Of a DNA stretch of 64,000 nucleotides, positions 7,722-17,282 are shown one piece after another. Source of the stretch: Phaeobacter piscinae (GTDB taxonomy: Bacteria; Pseudomonadota; Alphaproteobacteria; Rhodobacterales; Rhodobacteraceae). Positions within the stretch are counted from its first letter, which is position 1; each line of letters begins with the position of its first letter. Location of the stretch: positions 2,852,001 through 2,916,000 of the forward strand of contig NZ_CP010681.1 of the NCBI RefSeq assembly GCF_002407245.1, read 5' to 3'. A program made the translations under genes and the position numbers. A model generated the notes under the pieces. That model ran no database searches. It was given only the letters and a program-made list of their open reading frames with translations, and had not been told where the DNA came from.

Positions 7722-9986
7722 TCAATTCCCGAAGATATCGCGCAGCAGGCCATCCACCGCACGACCCAGCTCCTGCCCGACATTGGGACGCTGGCGGCGT
7801 CGGGGCTGCGGTTGCGGCGGCGGGGCGATGGGTTTGGGCGCAATCATCGGCAGCGGTTTGGGCGTCAGCCCGTCATGCACCCGCACCATGACCTCGCGCC
7901 AGATATCAGCGGGCAAGCCCCCACCCGTCACACCGGAGAGCGGCGTGTTGTCGTCATAGCCCATCCAGACACCGGCCACGTAGTCGGCGGTGAAACCAAC
8001 GAACCAGGCATCGCGTGCGGCCTGCGTGGTGCCGGTTTTACCTGCGGCCTGCCAGCCGGGGATCTGGGCGCGACGACCGCTGCCCTGTGAGACCACCTGC
8101 TCCATCATCCAGATCAACTCCCGCGCGGCCTTGGTCTGGATCACCCGCTCCCCAAGACCGCCACTGGCCCCCATCATGGGTGTGTTGTCACCGATCAATG
8201 TCAGCTCCGTCACCCCGTAAGGGGTCACCGATGAGCCACCGTTGAGAATGCCTGCATAGGCACCGGTCATATCGATCAGTGTGCTTTCCGATGCGCCGAG
8301 CGCCAGTGCAGGACCAGCGGCCAGTTCACTGTCCAGTCCGAAGTCGCCCGCGACGCGGCGCACCAGATCGCGGCCCACGGCCTCGGAAACCTTGACGGCC
8401 GGGATATTCAGCGAGTCGCGCAGAGCCCGCGCCAACGTCACCTCGCCATAGAATTTCCGGGTGTAGTTCTTGGGGCACCATTGGCCAGAACCCGGCACAT
8501 CCAGGCAATATTGCGCGTCCAGAACCCGGTCGAGCGGTGAATACCCCAGCTCCAGCGCCGTGGCATAGACGAAGGGTTTGAAGGCCGAGCCGGTCTGGCG
8601 CTTGGCCTGTGCGGCACGGTTGAACACGCCCGACACACGAGACTTGCGCCCGCCAACCATGGCGCGGACTGCGCCATCCGCGCTCATCACCACGATGGCG
8701 GCCTGTGCCTTCGATCCCTTGCGGACCTTGGTATCAAACACATGGTTCAGCGCGTCCTCGGCGGCGCGTTGCAGGCGCTGGTCGATGGTGGTGCGGATCA
8801 CCACATCTTCTGTTGTCTCGCTGCCAAAGAAGTCCGGAATGGTATCCATGACCCAATCGGCAAAATACCCCCCCGCACGGGCGGCGGCAGCCTCGCTCAG
8901 CACAGCGGGGCTGTTCTGGGCTGAACGCATCTCAGCCGTTGTCAGATAGCCCTGCTCCTGCATCAGCCGCAGCACGGTGGCGGCACGATCCTGCGAACGT
9001 TGCAAGTTGTTGGTCGGTGCCAGCGTTGATGGCGCAGTCAACAGGCCCGCCAGCATCGCCGCCTCCGCTGCATCCACCTGATTGGCAGATTTGCCAAAAT
9101 AGCGCTGCGCCGCAGCCTCCGCACCATAGGCGCCGCCCCCGAGATAGGCGCGGTTCATGTAGATCGAGAGGATCTCATCCTTGGTGTATTTGGCCTCCAT
9201 CGCCATCGCGAAGATGGCTTCCTTGGCCTTGCGCCAAAGCGAGCCTTGGCGACAGTCGCGCTCATACGCCCGCTCGCTCTCCCATTCTGTGGGATCATAA
9301 ACGACACCAAGGCAAAGCAGTTTGGCGGTTTGCTGGGTGATGGTGGAGCCGCCATGACCGGACAGCGGACCGCGTCCCTCTCGCAAGTTGATGCGCACAG
9401 CACTGGCGACACCGCGGGGCGACACGCCAAAGTGGCGGTAGAACCGTTTGTCCTCAGTCGCGACGATGGCGTTCTTGAGAAAGGGCGACACCGTGTCACT
9501 GGTGACGACACCGCCGAACTGATCGCCGCGCCAGGCAAAGACCTCACCGTTGCGATCGGTCAGGGTGACGGAGCCGCGTGCGCGCCCGTCGAGCAGGGCT
9601 GAGGCGTCCGGCAGTTTCATGTAGTGATACCCCACAGCCAACGCCACAAGCGCTGTCGAGATCATGCCGACACGCCAGGTAAACCCCCAGGCAAGCCGGA
9701 ACGCCCAACGGAATGGGGCCAGGATCAGCGCGAGGAGCCGCCCCAGCAGCGTCTTGGGCTTCTGCGGTTTGCGTGGCCCCCGGCCACCGCCCCCGCCGCC
9801 GCCAGCTCTACCACCGGTTTTGCGCCCGCCACCGAACAGGCCAAACCAGCCGGATTTGCGCCGTGTCGTGGTGGATTTTGGCCGTGGTTTGGCCTTGCGC
9901 GCAGAGGGTTTGCCCTGCGTGCCGCGCCCCGCTGTCGCGTAGCGCTTGTCTGCGACCAGAGGTCGGCGCCGCGTTCCTTGTGCCAT
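7722..9986 (-). CDS. Class A (bifunctional) penicillin-binding protein, PBP1A type
   Basis: 754 residues from ATG 9986; an extension to 10067 is possible but the region upstream looks non-coding. The N-terminus (residues 1-80) is very basic and glycine-rich, followed by a membrane anchor near 105-125. The GT51 transglycosylase domain has EDKRFYRHFG (178-187) and GGSTITQQ (212-219). The transpeptidase domain has the catalytic SAFK (467-470), SLN (525-527) and KTGT (650-653). It polymerises and cross-links peptidoglycan at the inner membrane. The C-terminus is proline-rich (PKPLPMIAPKPIAPPPQPQP), then a short helix ending DIFGN. No activator gene is adjacent. Confidence 0.93.
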   Translation of the reverse strand: MAQGTRRRPLVADKRYATAGRGTQGKPSARKAKPRPKSTTTRRKSGWFGLFGGGRKTGGRAGGGGGGGRGPRKPQKPKTLLGRLLALILAPFRWAFRLAWGFTWRVGMISTALVALAVGYHYMKLPDASALLDGRARGSVTLTDRNGEVFAWRGDQFGGVVTSDTVSPFLKNAIVATEDKRFYRHFGVSPRGVASAVRINLREGRGPLSGHGGSTITQQTAKLLCLGVVYDPTEWESERAYERDCRQGSLWRKAKEAIFAMAMEAKYTKDEILSIYMNRAYLGGGAYGAEAAAQRYFGKSANQVDAAEAAMLAGLLTAPSTLAPTNNLQRSQDRAATVLRLMQEQGYLTTAEMRSAQNSPAVLSEAAAARAGGYFADWVMDTIPDFFGSETTEDVVIRTTIDQRLQRAAEDALNHVFDTKVRKGSKAQAAIVVMSADGAVRAMVGGRKSRVSGVFNRAAQAKRQTGSAFKPFVYATALELGYSPLDRVLDAQYCLDVPGSGQWCPKNYTRKFYGEVTLARALRDSLNIPAVKVSEAVGRDLVRRVAGDFGLDSELAAGPALALGASESTLIDMTGAYAGILNGGSSVTPYGVTELTLIGDNTPMMGASGGLGERVIQTKAARELIWMMEQVVSQGSGRRAQIPGWQAAGKTGTTQAARDAWFVGFTADYVAGVWMGYDDNTPLSGVTGGGLPADIWREVMVRVHDGLTPKPLPMIAPKPIAPPPQPQPRRRQRPNVGQELGRAVDGLLRDIFGN

Positions 9987-10257
9987 CTTCCAGATCCTGC
10001 CCGGTTTGCCCGTTTTGCGAACAATACCGCGTCCCATCCGGTTTGTTGAGGGGCAGTTTGACAGCAATTCCCCTCTGCAAGCCGGGTGTTTTTTAAGCGC
10101 ACCAGCAAAAGACCGCCTATTTTTTCACCGTCCCGCTGCGACATCCCCCTGAAACCGCCCTCAAAACGTTCCACCGACTCGGTTCTGCGGATTTGCTGCA
10201 CCTGCAAACAGTTCAGGCGCTCTCATCACGCGCCGTCATCATGACAGGGGTTCGGGG

Positions 10258-10596
10258 ATGAAAATGATCATAGCAACCATCAAGCCGTTCAAGCTGGAGG
10301 AGGTCCGCGAAGCGCTGACATCCATCGGCGTGTCCGGGCTGATGGTCACGGAAATCAAGGGGTTCGGCGCCCAGTCAGGCCACACAGAAATCTATCGCGG
10401 TGCGGAGTACGAGGTGAATTTCGTACCGAAAATGCGGCTCGATCTGGTGGTGCCCTCCGGACTCGCTGACCAAGTGGTCGACACCATCACCCAGACCGCC
10501 CGCACCGGCAAAATCGGTGACGGCAAGATCTTTGTTCTCGACGTTGAGCAGGCAATCCGCGTGCGCACCGGCGAAACCAATCACGACGCGCTGTGA
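10258..10596 (+). CDS. glnK: P-II nitrogen regulatory protein GlnK
   Basis: 112 residues, the normal P-II length. The T-loop carries YRGAEYEVNFVPK with Tyr51, the uridylylation site, and the C-terminal signature TGKIGDGKIFVLDVEQAIRVRTGE is intact. The protein senses 2-oxoglutarate and ATP/ADP and blocks AmtB when nitrogen is plentiful. The start codon follows GGGGTTCGGGG. It lies 26 bases ahead of amtB, the classical glnK-amtB arrangement, which is why glnK rather than glnB is assigned. I see no convincing sigma-54 promoter in the 270 bases upstream. Confidence 0.95.
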   Translation: MKMIIATIKPFKLEEVREALTSIGVSGLMVTEIKGFGAQSGHTEIYRGAEYEVNFVPKMRLDLVVPSGLADQVVDTITQTARTGKIGDGKIFVLDVEQAIRVRTGETNHDAL

Positions 10597-10622
10597 AAAC
10601 GCGCAAAGGAAGGAAATCAGTT

Positions 10623-11966
10623 ATGCGTAAATCACCCCTCTCCCTTGCGGCTGTGACGGCGGCGCTGGCGCTGCCCGGCCTCGCCGTTGCGCAGGAGACC
10701 GCAACCGCCGCCCCTGTGGGCGCTGCGGCAACCGACACTGTGTTTATCCTCAACTCGCTGCTGTTTCTGGTGGGCGGCTTCCTTGTCTTCTGGATGGCGG
10801 CCGGGTTTGCCATGCTGGAAGCCGGGCTTGTCCGCTCCAAGAATGTCACCATGCAGCTCACCAAGAATGTGGCGCTGTTCTCGCTCGCGGCGATTTTTTA
10901 CTACCTTATAGGCTACAACCTGATGTATCCGCTGGGCACCTGGTCGATTGATGGTGTGCTGTCGGGTGTCTGGGGGCCGGGCGTGCTGGAAGCGGTCGGC
11001 ATCACCGCCGAGCAGGCAGATGATTACTCCTATGCCTCCACCGGGTCCGATTTCTTCTTTCAGCTGATGTTCTGCGCCACGACCGCCTCGATCGTCTCCG
11101 GTACAATGGCGGAGCGGGTGAAGCTCTGGCCGTTCCTCGCCTTTGTCATCGTGCTGACCGCCGTGATCTACCCGCTGCAAGCGAGCTGGAAATGGGGCGG
11201 CGGCTTCCTGGATGAGATGGGGTTCCTCGACTTTGCAGGCTCCACAGTGGTGCATTCGGTCGGCGGTTGGGCTGCGCTGACCGGCGCGCTGATCCTTGGC
11301 CCGCGTCTGGGAAAATACAAAGCGGGCAAAACCATCCCGATGCCGGGTTCCAATCTGGCGCTGGCCACATTGGGCACCTTCATCCTGTGGCTCGGATGGT
11401 TCGGCTTTAACGGTGGATCGCAGCTGGCGATGGGCACCGTGGGCGATGTGGCCGATGTGAGCCGGATCTTTGCCAACACCAACGCCGCTGCGGCGGGTGG
11501 TGCGGTTGCTGCCCTGCTGCTGACCCAGCTGCTGTTCAAGAAACCCGATCTCACCATGGTGCTGAACGGCGCGCTGGCTGGTCTGGTGTCAATCACCGCT
11601 GAGCCGCTGACCCCGAGCCTTGGCATGGCTACCCTAATCGGCGCTGTTGGCGGTGTTATCGTGGTCTTCGTCGTACCGATGCTGGACAAGATGAAGATCG
11701 ACGATGTGGTCGGCGCTATCCCTGTGCACCTGGTTGCAGGGATCTGGGGCACACTCGCGGTGGTTCTGACCAACCCCGAAGCGAGCCTTGTCACCCAGCT
11801 GACCGGGATCGTGGTGATTGCGCTCTTCGTCGTGATCTCCTCCGCTGTGGTCTGGCTGATCCTGCGGGCTGTGACGGGGATCCGAGTTGGCGAGGAAGAT
11901 GAGGTGAACGGGCTGGATATGGCGGAACTGGGGATGGAAGCCTATCCCGAATTCTCTCCCAGCTGA
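10623..11966 (+). CDS. amtB: Ammonium transporter AmtB
   Basis: 447 residues from ATG 10623, which has AAGGAAGG about ten bases upstream; an earlier in-frame ATG at 10593 overlaps glnK and lacks a good ribosome site. An N-terminal signal peptide ending near GLAVAQE is followed by eleven membrane helices. Pore residues are recognisable: AGFAMLEAGLVRSKN (helix 1), STVVHSVGGWAALTG with the first pore His, WLGWFGFNGGS, and IPVHLVAGIWGTLAVV with the second pore His. It carries ammonium across the inner membrane and is gated by GlnK, encoded just upstream. Confidence 0.96.
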   Translation: MRKSPLSLAAVTAALALPGLAVAQETATAAPVGAAATDTVFILNSLLFLVGGFLVFWMAAGFAMLEAGLVRSKNVTMQLTKNVALFSLAAIFYYLIGYNLMYPLGTWSIDGVLSGVWGPGVLEAVGITAEQADDYSYASTGSDFFFQLMFCATTASIVSGTMAERVKLWPFLAFVIVLTAVIYPLQASWKWGGGFLDEMGFLDFAGSTVVHSVGGWAALTGALILGPRLGKYKAGKTIPMPGSNLALATLGTFILWLGWFGFNGGSQLAMGTVGDVADVSRIFANTNAAAAGGAVAALLLTQLLFKKPDLTMVLNGALAGLVSITAEPLTPSLGMATLIGAVGGVIVVFVVPMLDKMKIDDVVGAIPVHLVAGIWGTLAVVLTNPEASLVTQLTGIVVIALFVVISSAVVWLILRAVTGIRVGEEDEVNGLDMAELGMEAYPEFSPS

Positions 11967-11990
11967 TCCGACCAGATCCAGAGATATCAC

Positions 11991-12017
11991 TGCGGCTCCC
12001 GGAAATGGGGGCCGCCC
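11991..12017 (+). terminator. Possible terminator hairpin after amtB
   Basis: GCGGCTCCC and GGGGGCCGC can pair (one G-T) around a GGAAAT loop, 25 bases past the amtB stop. There is no clear T tract after it, so termination is only suggested. Confidence 0.4.
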
Positions 12018-12071
12018 TTGTATGTGGCGCCCACCGCCTGATCTTGCCCAAAAGTCTGGGACCACGCCGCG

Positions 12072-12100
12072 AAAAAGCGCCCCGCTGTGGCGGAGCGCTT
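12072..12100 (-). terminator. Terminator after the aromatic aminotransferase gene
   Basis: On the minus strand: AAGCGCTCCGC, loop CACA, GCGGGGCGCTT then TTTC. It lies 26 bases beyond the aminotransferase stop codon. Confidence 0.8.
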
Positions 12101-12125
12101 CATGTCGTTCTGGGTTTTCTCAGCG

Positions 12126-13310
12126 TCAGACGCCGGCGTCGACAATCGCCTGAGCCAGGATCGGCACAGTCTGCGTGTTCAGGCCTGCGATGTTCATCCG
12201 GCTATCGCCCACCATGTAAATACCACTGTCAGCACGCATTTTCTCGACCATCTCAGGCGTGGTGCCAAGCAGCGAGAACATGCCACGGTGCTGCGCCAAG
12301 AAGCCAAAGCGGTCAGAGCCAGTGAGGCGCTGCAACTCATCCGCAAGCTGCTGACGCAGCGCCAGCATGCCCAGGCGGGTCTCTTCCAGCTCAGCCGCCC
12401 AATCGGCACGCAGCGCGTCATCGTTCAGGATCATCGACACCAGACGCGCGCCGTGGTCCGGCGGGAAGGAGTAATTCTGACGGTTGAGGAAGGCCAGAGT
12501 GCCCTGGTTCAGCGCCTGCGCGCCGCCGTCCTGGGAGACCGCCATCAACAGACCGGTGCGTTCGCGGTAGATGCCGAAATTCTTCGAACAGCTGGCCGCG
12601 ATCAGGCATTCCGGCGTATTGGCCGCGACATAGCGCACGCCCTGTGCGTCCTCTTCCAGCCCGTCGCCAAAGCCCTGATAGGCAATGTCGATCATCGGGA
12701 TCAGGCCACGCTCGTTCAGGATGGCGACGACTTCCTGCCACTGAACCATATTGAGGTTGGCACCGGTCGGGTTGTGGCAGCAGCCGTGCAGCAGCACCAC
12801 ATCGCCCTTGTTGGCGGTTTTCAGGTCCGCGATCATGCCGTCGAAATCCACGCCGCAGGTCTCGCGGTCAAAATAGCGGTAGGCGACGGTTTCGATGTTG
12901 AGATAGTTCAGGATCGAAATGTGGTTCGGCCAGGTGGGGTTCGACACGAAAACACGCGCGCCGGGGTTGGCCATCTTGATCAGTTCAAACGCCTGACGCA
13001 CAGCGCCGGTGCCACCGGGGGTGGCTGCAGCAGCGACATTGGCGCGCGCGACACTGTCGGCGAGGATCAGCTTGATTATGGCGTCGGAATAGGCCGGATC
13101 CCCGGCCAGACCGACATAGGATTTGGAGGTCTGCTCTTCCCAGAGCTTATGCTCTGCCGCCTTGATGGCGCGCATCACCGGCGTCACCCCTTCGGCGTTC
13201 TTGTAGACGCCGACGCCGAGGTCGATTTTGCTGTCGCGCGGATCGTCGCGATACATCTGCATCAGCGCCAGGATCTTATCCGCTGGCTGGGGTTTGAGGG
13301 TTTCGAACAT
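12126..13310 (-). CDS. Aromatic/aspartate amino acid aminotransferase (class I, PLP)
   Basis: 394 residues starting MFETLKPQPADKILALMQMY. The stop of the upstream sulfurtransferase overlaps the ATG as TGATG, so translation is coupled. Class I fold-type markers: KIDLGVGVYKN, NPTWPNHISI, LLHGCCHNPTGANL (PLP-contacting NPTG), IDIAYQGFGDGLEED, the Schiff-base lysine in AASCSKNFGIYRERTG, and a C-terminal DSRMNIAGL with the substrate-carboxylate Arg. This matches the TyrB/AspC group. The pairing with a mercaptopyruvate sulfurtransferase suggests a shared route in which transamination of cysteine gives 3-mercaptopyruvate; that is inference. Confidence 0.92.
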   Translation of the reverse strand: MFETLKPQPADKILALMQMYRDDPRDSKIDLGVGVYKNAEGVTPVMRAIKAAEHKLWEEQTSKSYVGLAGDPAYSDAIIKLILADSVARANVAAAATPGGTGAVRQAFELIKMANPGARVFVSNPTWPNHISILNYLNIETVAYRYFDRETCGVDFDGMIADLKTANKGDVVLLHGCCHNPTGANLNMVQWQEVVAILNERGLIPMIDIAYQGFGDGLEEDAQGVRYVAANTPECLIAASCSKNFGIYRERTGLLMAVSQDGGAQALNQGTLAFLNRQNYSFPPDHGARLVSMILNDDALRADWAAELEETRLGMLALRQQLADELQRLTGSDRFGFLAQHRGMFSLLGTTPEMVEKMRADSGIYMVGDSRMNIAGLNTQTVPILAQAIVDAGV

Positions 13311-14161
13311 CAGGCTTCTCCGGTTGCAACGGGCAGTGTCGGGAAGGCGCCCCACTCCGTCCAGGAACCGTCATAGAGCGCATGATCGGTCTTGCCGAAA
13401 CGCTCCATGGCGAGGCTGAGGACAGCAGCGGTGACACCTGACCCACAGGTGGTGATGGCTGGTTTGCTGAGATCGACGCCGGCCTGCTCAAACACCGCGC
13501 GCAGAGCGTCCGGCGATTTCATGGTCTGGTCGGCGTTCAACAGCTCCGTATAGGGCACGTTCCGGGACCCGGGGATGTGACCTGCACGCAGGCCTTCGCG
13601 AGGTTCGGCCACGGCACCCTGAAAGCGCTCTGCCGCGCGGGCGTCAATAATCTCGTGATCGCCCAGCTTGGCGGCGGAGGAGACCTGTGTGACATCCCGC
13701 AAGAGGTGGTTCTGCACCCGCACGGTCATATGGCGGTCGCGGATCACCGGTGGCAGATCCTCAACCGGGTTGCCCTCGGCCTGCCATTTCGGCAAACCGC
13801 CATCCAGAACCGCGATATTGGTCTGCCCCATCAGACGGAACAGCCACCACACCCGCGCCGCAGAGCGCAGACCGGTGCCGTCATAGACCACAACCTGATG
13901 GCCATCACCGACCCCCATGGCCCGCAATCGGGACATGAATTTCTCCACCGGTGGGACCATATGCGGCAGGTCGGAGCGATTGTCAGCGATATCATCAATG
14001 TCAAAGAAGCGCGCGCCGGGGATATGGGCCGCAGCGTATTCAGCCTTGGGGTCGCGCCCCTCTTGCGGCATATACCACGAGGCATCGAGGATCCGCAGAT
14101 CGGGGTCCTTCAGATGCGCAGCAAGCCAGTCTGTCGACACAAGCGTTTTAGGATCGTCCAA
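13310..14161 (-). CDS. sseA: 3-mercaptopyruvate sulfurtransferase (tandem rhodanese)
   Basis: 283 residues, two rhodanese domains. The N-terminal inactive domain has LRILDASWYMPQEGRDPKAEY and VVYDGTGLRSAARVWWLF; the C-terminal domain carries the catalytic loop CGSGVTA in AITTCGSGVTAAVLSLAM. CG(S/T)GVT is diagnostic for mercaptopyruvate sulfurtransferases rather than thiosulfate sulfurtransferases. The start is TTG at 14161, preceded by GGGGAGA at good spacing; no nearby ATG gives the conserved N-terminus. It ends overlapping the aminotransferase start, so the two form an operon. The product moves sulfur from mercaptopyruvate to a thiol or cyanide acceptor. Confidence 0.92.
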   Translation of the reverse strand: MDDPKTLVSTDWLAAHLKDPDLRILDASWYMPQEGRDPKAEYAAAHIPGARFFDIDDIADNRSDLPHMVPPVEKFMSRLRAMGVGDGHQVVVYDGTGLRSAARVWWLFRLMGQTNIAVLDGGLPKWQAEGNPVEDLPPVIRDRHMTVRVQNHLLRDVTQVSSAAKLGDHEIIDARAAERFQGAVAEPREGLRAGHIPGSRNVPYTELLNADQTMKSPDALRAVFEQAGVDLSKPAITTCGSGVTAAVLSLAMERFGKTDHALYDGSWTEWGAFPTLPVATGEA

Positions 14162-14300
14162 CGTTACCGTCTCCCCTCATATGTGCTGAGGCATCCGTAC
14201 AACCGTGCGGGCAGAGTCGCAAGGGACGCCGGAGCCGTAGCGCAACAATCTGTCTCAAGGGTCAGCCTGTGTTACCCTACAGGTCCTGAAACGGCGTTCG

Positions 14301-14876
14301 TCAGCGGACCACCCGCAGGCGGGGCGGCTGATCGATCTTGGCGTTGGCCTGCGGTATCTCAGTCGGCTGTGCCTTGCCAGCCGGAAACCGATCGGCAAAG
14401 GACAGCGCGGCGCGGATCACATGGGGATCCATCCAGCCGCCGGTCAGATCCGCAACCGCGTCCCGCGCGGCCGGGGTATCATCACGGCGCATGTGGTGGA
14501 TCATGCGCAGAAACGCCGCCTCATCCGCTGTCACCACTGTGCGTGTTTCCAGTGTCAACGCGTCATGTCCCAGGTAGTGATCACCTCGCAGGTCATAGAG
14601 GCAACGCACCACCTTGAACAGCGCATGGGCCACAGCCAGCCCGAATGTATCCCCCCAGCGTTCTGACGCACTGCGATAGGCCAACTGCCAGGCCTGGCTC
14701 TGCGGCGTCTGAAGACAGGTGTTGAAATGGCGCAGCTGCGGCAGCAGGGCCACCTCAAATGCATCAAGTCCAAGATCTGCCAGAGCGGCCTCTCCCGGTG
14801 AAACAGTTGCGGCAGCGGGTGCGGCGGGTAGAGATTGCGCGGGGGTCTGAGGCTCAGAAATCGGCACGGAAGTCAT
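14301..14876 (-). CDS. Hypothetical protein, helical core of unknown function
   Basis: 191 residues. The N-terminal 25 residues are Pro/Ala-rich and probably disordered. The core (DAFEVALLPQLRHFNTCLQTPQ through VRCLYDLRGDHYLGHDALTLET) appears largely alpha-helical, with no membrane segment and no signal peptide. I do not recognise the family. The ATG at 14876 has AAAGAGG directly against it, which is too close, so translation may really begin at GTG 14867. It is flanked upstream by a palindrome at 14944-14964 and is probably a single-gene unit. The codon pattern agrees with neighbours, so I take it as a real gene. Confidence 0.6.
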   Translation of the reverse strand: MTSVPISEPQTPAQSLPAAPAAATVSPGEAALADLGLDAFEVALLPQLRHFNTCLQTPQSQAWQLAYRSASERWGDTFGLAVAHALFKVVRCLYDLRGDHYLGHDALTLETRTVVTADEAAFLRMIHHMRRDDTPAARDAVADLTGGWMDPHVIRAALSFADRFPAGKAQPTEIPQANAKIDQPPRLRVVR

Positions 14877-14943
14877 CCTCTTTCAAACAGGAACACGAAG
14901 GATGCCGGGCCTGACCGAGGGATGAGTCTGCTGGGTGCGGCTT

Positions 14944-14964
14944 ATCTGACTTATTCAGTCAGAT
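14944..14964. repeat. Perfect inverted repeat between smpB and the 14.3 kb hypothetical gene
   Basis: Arms ATCTGACT and AGTCAGAT around TATTC. It lies about 70 bases upstream of the hypothetical gene start and 124 bases past the smpB stop, so it could be an operator or part of a transcript end; there is no adjoining T tract. Confidence 0.45.
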
Positions 14965-15087
14965 ATTGCAACGCTCCGCTGTGGCTTGCAGCGGTTGTCG
15001 CTGCGATACCTCGGTAGAGGGTATCACTCATGCCTCCGTGACGGGGCCACGCAGCAGATATACCGAAGGTTGTCGGCTGTTCGCGGA

Positions 15088-15564
15088 TCAGCTGTGATCT
15101 TTCAGCAGGCGCTGCTTCTGGCGTGACCAATCGCGTTTGGCCTCCGTCTCGCGCTTGTCGTGGTTCTTCTTGCCCTTGGCGATGCCGATTTTGATCTTGG
15201 CCAGCCCGCGATGATTGAAATACATCACCAGCGGCACCAGGGTCATGCCCTTGCGCTGTGTTGCATTCCACAGGGTCGACAGCTCCTTGCGGGACACCAG
15301 AAGCTTACGGCGGCGGCGCTCTTCATGTTTGAACATCTTCGCCTGTTCATAAGGCGCGATGTAAGAGTTCACCAACCAAAGCTCGCCATCATCAACCGTT
15401 GCGTAGCTCTCGGCGATATTGGTGCCGCCCACGCGCAGGGATTTGACCTCGGACCCTTCCAGAAGGATCCCGCATTCCAGATCGTCTTCAATCGCATAGT
15501 CGAACCGCGCGCGGCGGTTTTCTGCGATCACTTTGTAGTTCGGGTCTGATTTTTGCTTGGCCAT
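15088..15564 (-). CDS. smpB: SsrA-binding protein SmpB
   Basis: 158 residues, typical length. It begins [23 protein letters not shown] and contains [24 protein letters not shown] and [26 protein letters not shown]. The C-terminal tail is basic ([33 protein letters not shown]), as needed to enter the empty mRNA channel of a stalled ribosome. SmpB delivers tmRNA for trans-translation. The ssrA gene itself is not visible in the window. The gene appears to be transcribed alone, 64 bases downstream of the DMT transporter stop on the same strand. Confidence 0.96.
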   Translation of the reverse strand: MAKQKSDPNYKVIAENRRARFDYAIEDDLECGILLEGSEVKSLRVGGTNIAESYATVDDGELWLVNSYIAPYEQAKMFKHEERRRRKLLVSRKELSTLWNATQRKGMTLVPLVMYFNHRGLAKIKIGIAKGKKNHDKRETEAKRDWSRQKQRLLKDHS

Positions 15565-15628
15565 GGGGCGCAGATGTAAGGTGCCGGAGACAGAGGTGCA
15601 AGATGGTGATGCAGATGAGGGGTCGGCC

Positions 15629-16492
15629 TCAGGCCGCCTGACGGCGATTGCTGCGCATCAGGGTGAAGCCACCGCTGACCACAATCACGGTGCTGCCGAC
15701 CAAGGTCCATATATCCGGACGCTCATGGAAGACCACGACCCCCAGCACCATGGCAAAAATCAGCCGGGTGTAGCGGAAGGGCGCCACGACAGAAATTTCA
15801 CCAACCCGCATGGCCCCGGTCAGGGCCTGATAGGCCACCACCCCCACCAGCGTTGCGGCAACCAAATCAATGGTGGTCGCCCCGTCCGGTGTCTTCATCG
15901 GCGCCCCAAAAGGCAGCGCGATCAGGCCCGCCACCACCAGCATGGCAAAACCTGCCAGCCCCAGATGCGCATTCGACAGCCCCGCAGGCGCCGCCCGCGT
16001 GGCCAGATCGCGCCCGGCAAACCCCAGCGTTCCCGCCACCGCAAAAAGTGAAGCCAGTTCAAATCCGCTTGCACCCGGACGCAGGATCATCAGCACCCCG
16101 ATGAATCCCGCCGCAATCGCCAGCCAGCGGCGCAGGCCCACATGCTCGCCAAAAAACACCACCGCCCCGGCGGAGACCACCAGCGGTGTCGCCTGCAGTA
16201 TGGCAGAGGCTGAAGACAACGGTGTCAGCGCGATCGCCAGCGTGAAGCAAAGCCGCCCCGCAACCTCCGCAACCGAGCGCACCAGCAGCGCGCGCGTGCA
16301 GAACACCGGGTTCCACAGGCGGTGCCCCTGCGCACGCGCCACAATTGCAAAAATCACCATGCCGCCTGCGCCGAACAGGATCAGGATCTGGCCCACAGGA
16401 AGGCTGCGGGCGGCGGATTTGATGAACATGTCTTCCAGCGCAAAGGCCGCCATGGCCAGCACCATCAGGAGGCTGCCGCGCAGTGTATCCAT
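15629..16492 (-). CDS. EamA/DMT-superfamily transporter
   Basis: 287 residues with about ten hydrophobic segments in two EamA repeats. Examples are [68 protein letters not shown] at the end of repeat one and [28 protein letters not shown] at the end of repeat two. The paired G(E/...)-x-(8)-G-(I/V) pattern after each repeat is the family hallmark. The start has AGGAAAG upstream. DMT proteins of this type usually export metabolites; the substrate is not readable. It is one of two in the window (see 57183). Confidence 0.88.
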   Translation of the reverse strand: MDTLRGSLLMVLAMAAFALEDMFIKSAARSLPVGQILILFGAGGMVIFAIVARAQGHRLWNPVFCTRALLVRSVAEVAGRLCFTLAIALTPLSSASAILQATPLVVSAGAVVFFGEHVGLRRWLAIAAGFIGVLMILRPGASGFELASLFAVAGTLGFAGRDLATRAAPAGLSNAHLGLAGFAMLVVAGLIALPFGAPMKTPDGATTIDLVAATLVGVVAYQALTGAMRVGEISVVAPFRYTRLIFAMVLGVVVFHERPDIWTLVGSTVIVVSGGFTLMRSNRRQAA

Positions 16493-16666
16493 GGATCAAA
16501 TCGCTTTCCTAAAGGGCCGGAAAATGCACCGGCGATGGGTCATAAAAGATCGGTATTCGCACGTTCCCCAAGGCGGCAACTGCGGTGCGCAATGGTGCAA
16601 GCATTAGGCAGACCGCGGCCCAGGGACAAGCCGCGCGCCTGCGGCGAATTGATCCGCCAGAACAGC

Positions 16667-17221
16667 CTAGTCAGTGCGACCCACACGACGATAGTGATGC
16701 ATGTTCAGGAATGCTGCCCCACTGTCGCCGCTGCGGTACCCATGCGGCTGATCGGCCGCGAACCGCAACCCCTGGCCGGTCTCCAGCGGCACCCAGCTGC
16801 CATCCCGCAGCACCTCCATGGCGCCCTCCAGCACAAAGACTTCTTCGGTAACGCCGGTATCATGGGGCTGCGACTGATGCGATTGGCCGGGTCGCAGGCT
16901 GACATGAAAGGTCTCCGCCCCTAGCACAGGATCGAAGGGGAACACCATTTTCACCGCGATAGAACCGGGGAACTGCACCGAGCGAAAGCTGCGGCCACTG
17001 CTGCCTTCGGGCTGCGAGGCTTCACCAATCAGCGCTGTCAGAGGCAGGTGAAACCCTTTGGCGATCTTCCACAGCGTCGCAATTGTCGGACTTGATTCGC
17101 CTCGTTCGATCTGGCCCAGCATCGCCTTGCTGACACCCGTGATCTCAGCCGCTTTGGACAGGCTGAGCCCCGCGCCCTGACGAATGTCCCGCAAATTCAG
17201 AGTGATGCCCGCTTCGCTCAT
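16667..17221 (-). CDS. XRE-family transcriptional regulator with cupin sensor domain
   Basis: 184 residues. The N-terminal helix-turn-helix (residues 5-60) reads IRQGAGLSLSKAAEITGVSKAMLGQIERGESSPTIATLWKIAKG, and a C-terminal cupin domain (about 110-180) contains EEVFVLEGAMEVLRDG, VPLETGQGLRFAADQPHGY. The start at ATG 17221 puts the HTH at the N-terminus; the upstream extension to 17302 would overlap the operator and is rejected. XRE-cupin proteins generally sense a small metabolite and control an adjacent transporter or catabolic gene. The divergent BenE-type transporter at 17371 and the tandem palindromes in the 150-base gap fit that scheme. Confidence 0.9.
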   Translation of the reverse strand: MSEAGITLNLRDIRQGAGLSLSKAAEITGVSKAMLGQIERGESSPTIATLWKIAKGFHLPLTALIGEASQPEGSSGRSFRSVQFPGSIAVKMVFPFDPVLGAETFHVSLRPGQSHQSQPHDTGVTEEVFVLEGAMEVLRDGSWVPLETGQGLRFAADQPHGYRSGDSGAAFLNMHHYRRVGRTD

Positions 17222-17282
17222 TGTGCTGCCCGTCGCTTTTCTGTCGGTCACACGGCGTTTCAAGCCGCCGCTCAAAAAACAC

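Noticed and set aside
10000..10257. Sigma-54 promoter for glnK
   Set aside because: No TGGCAC-N5-TTGC-like element with correct spacing was found; only weak partial matches.
12087..13376. Plus-strand frame of 429 codons opposite the aminotransferase gene
   Set aside because: High-GC antisense artefact; the minus strand has the full class I aminotransferase signature.
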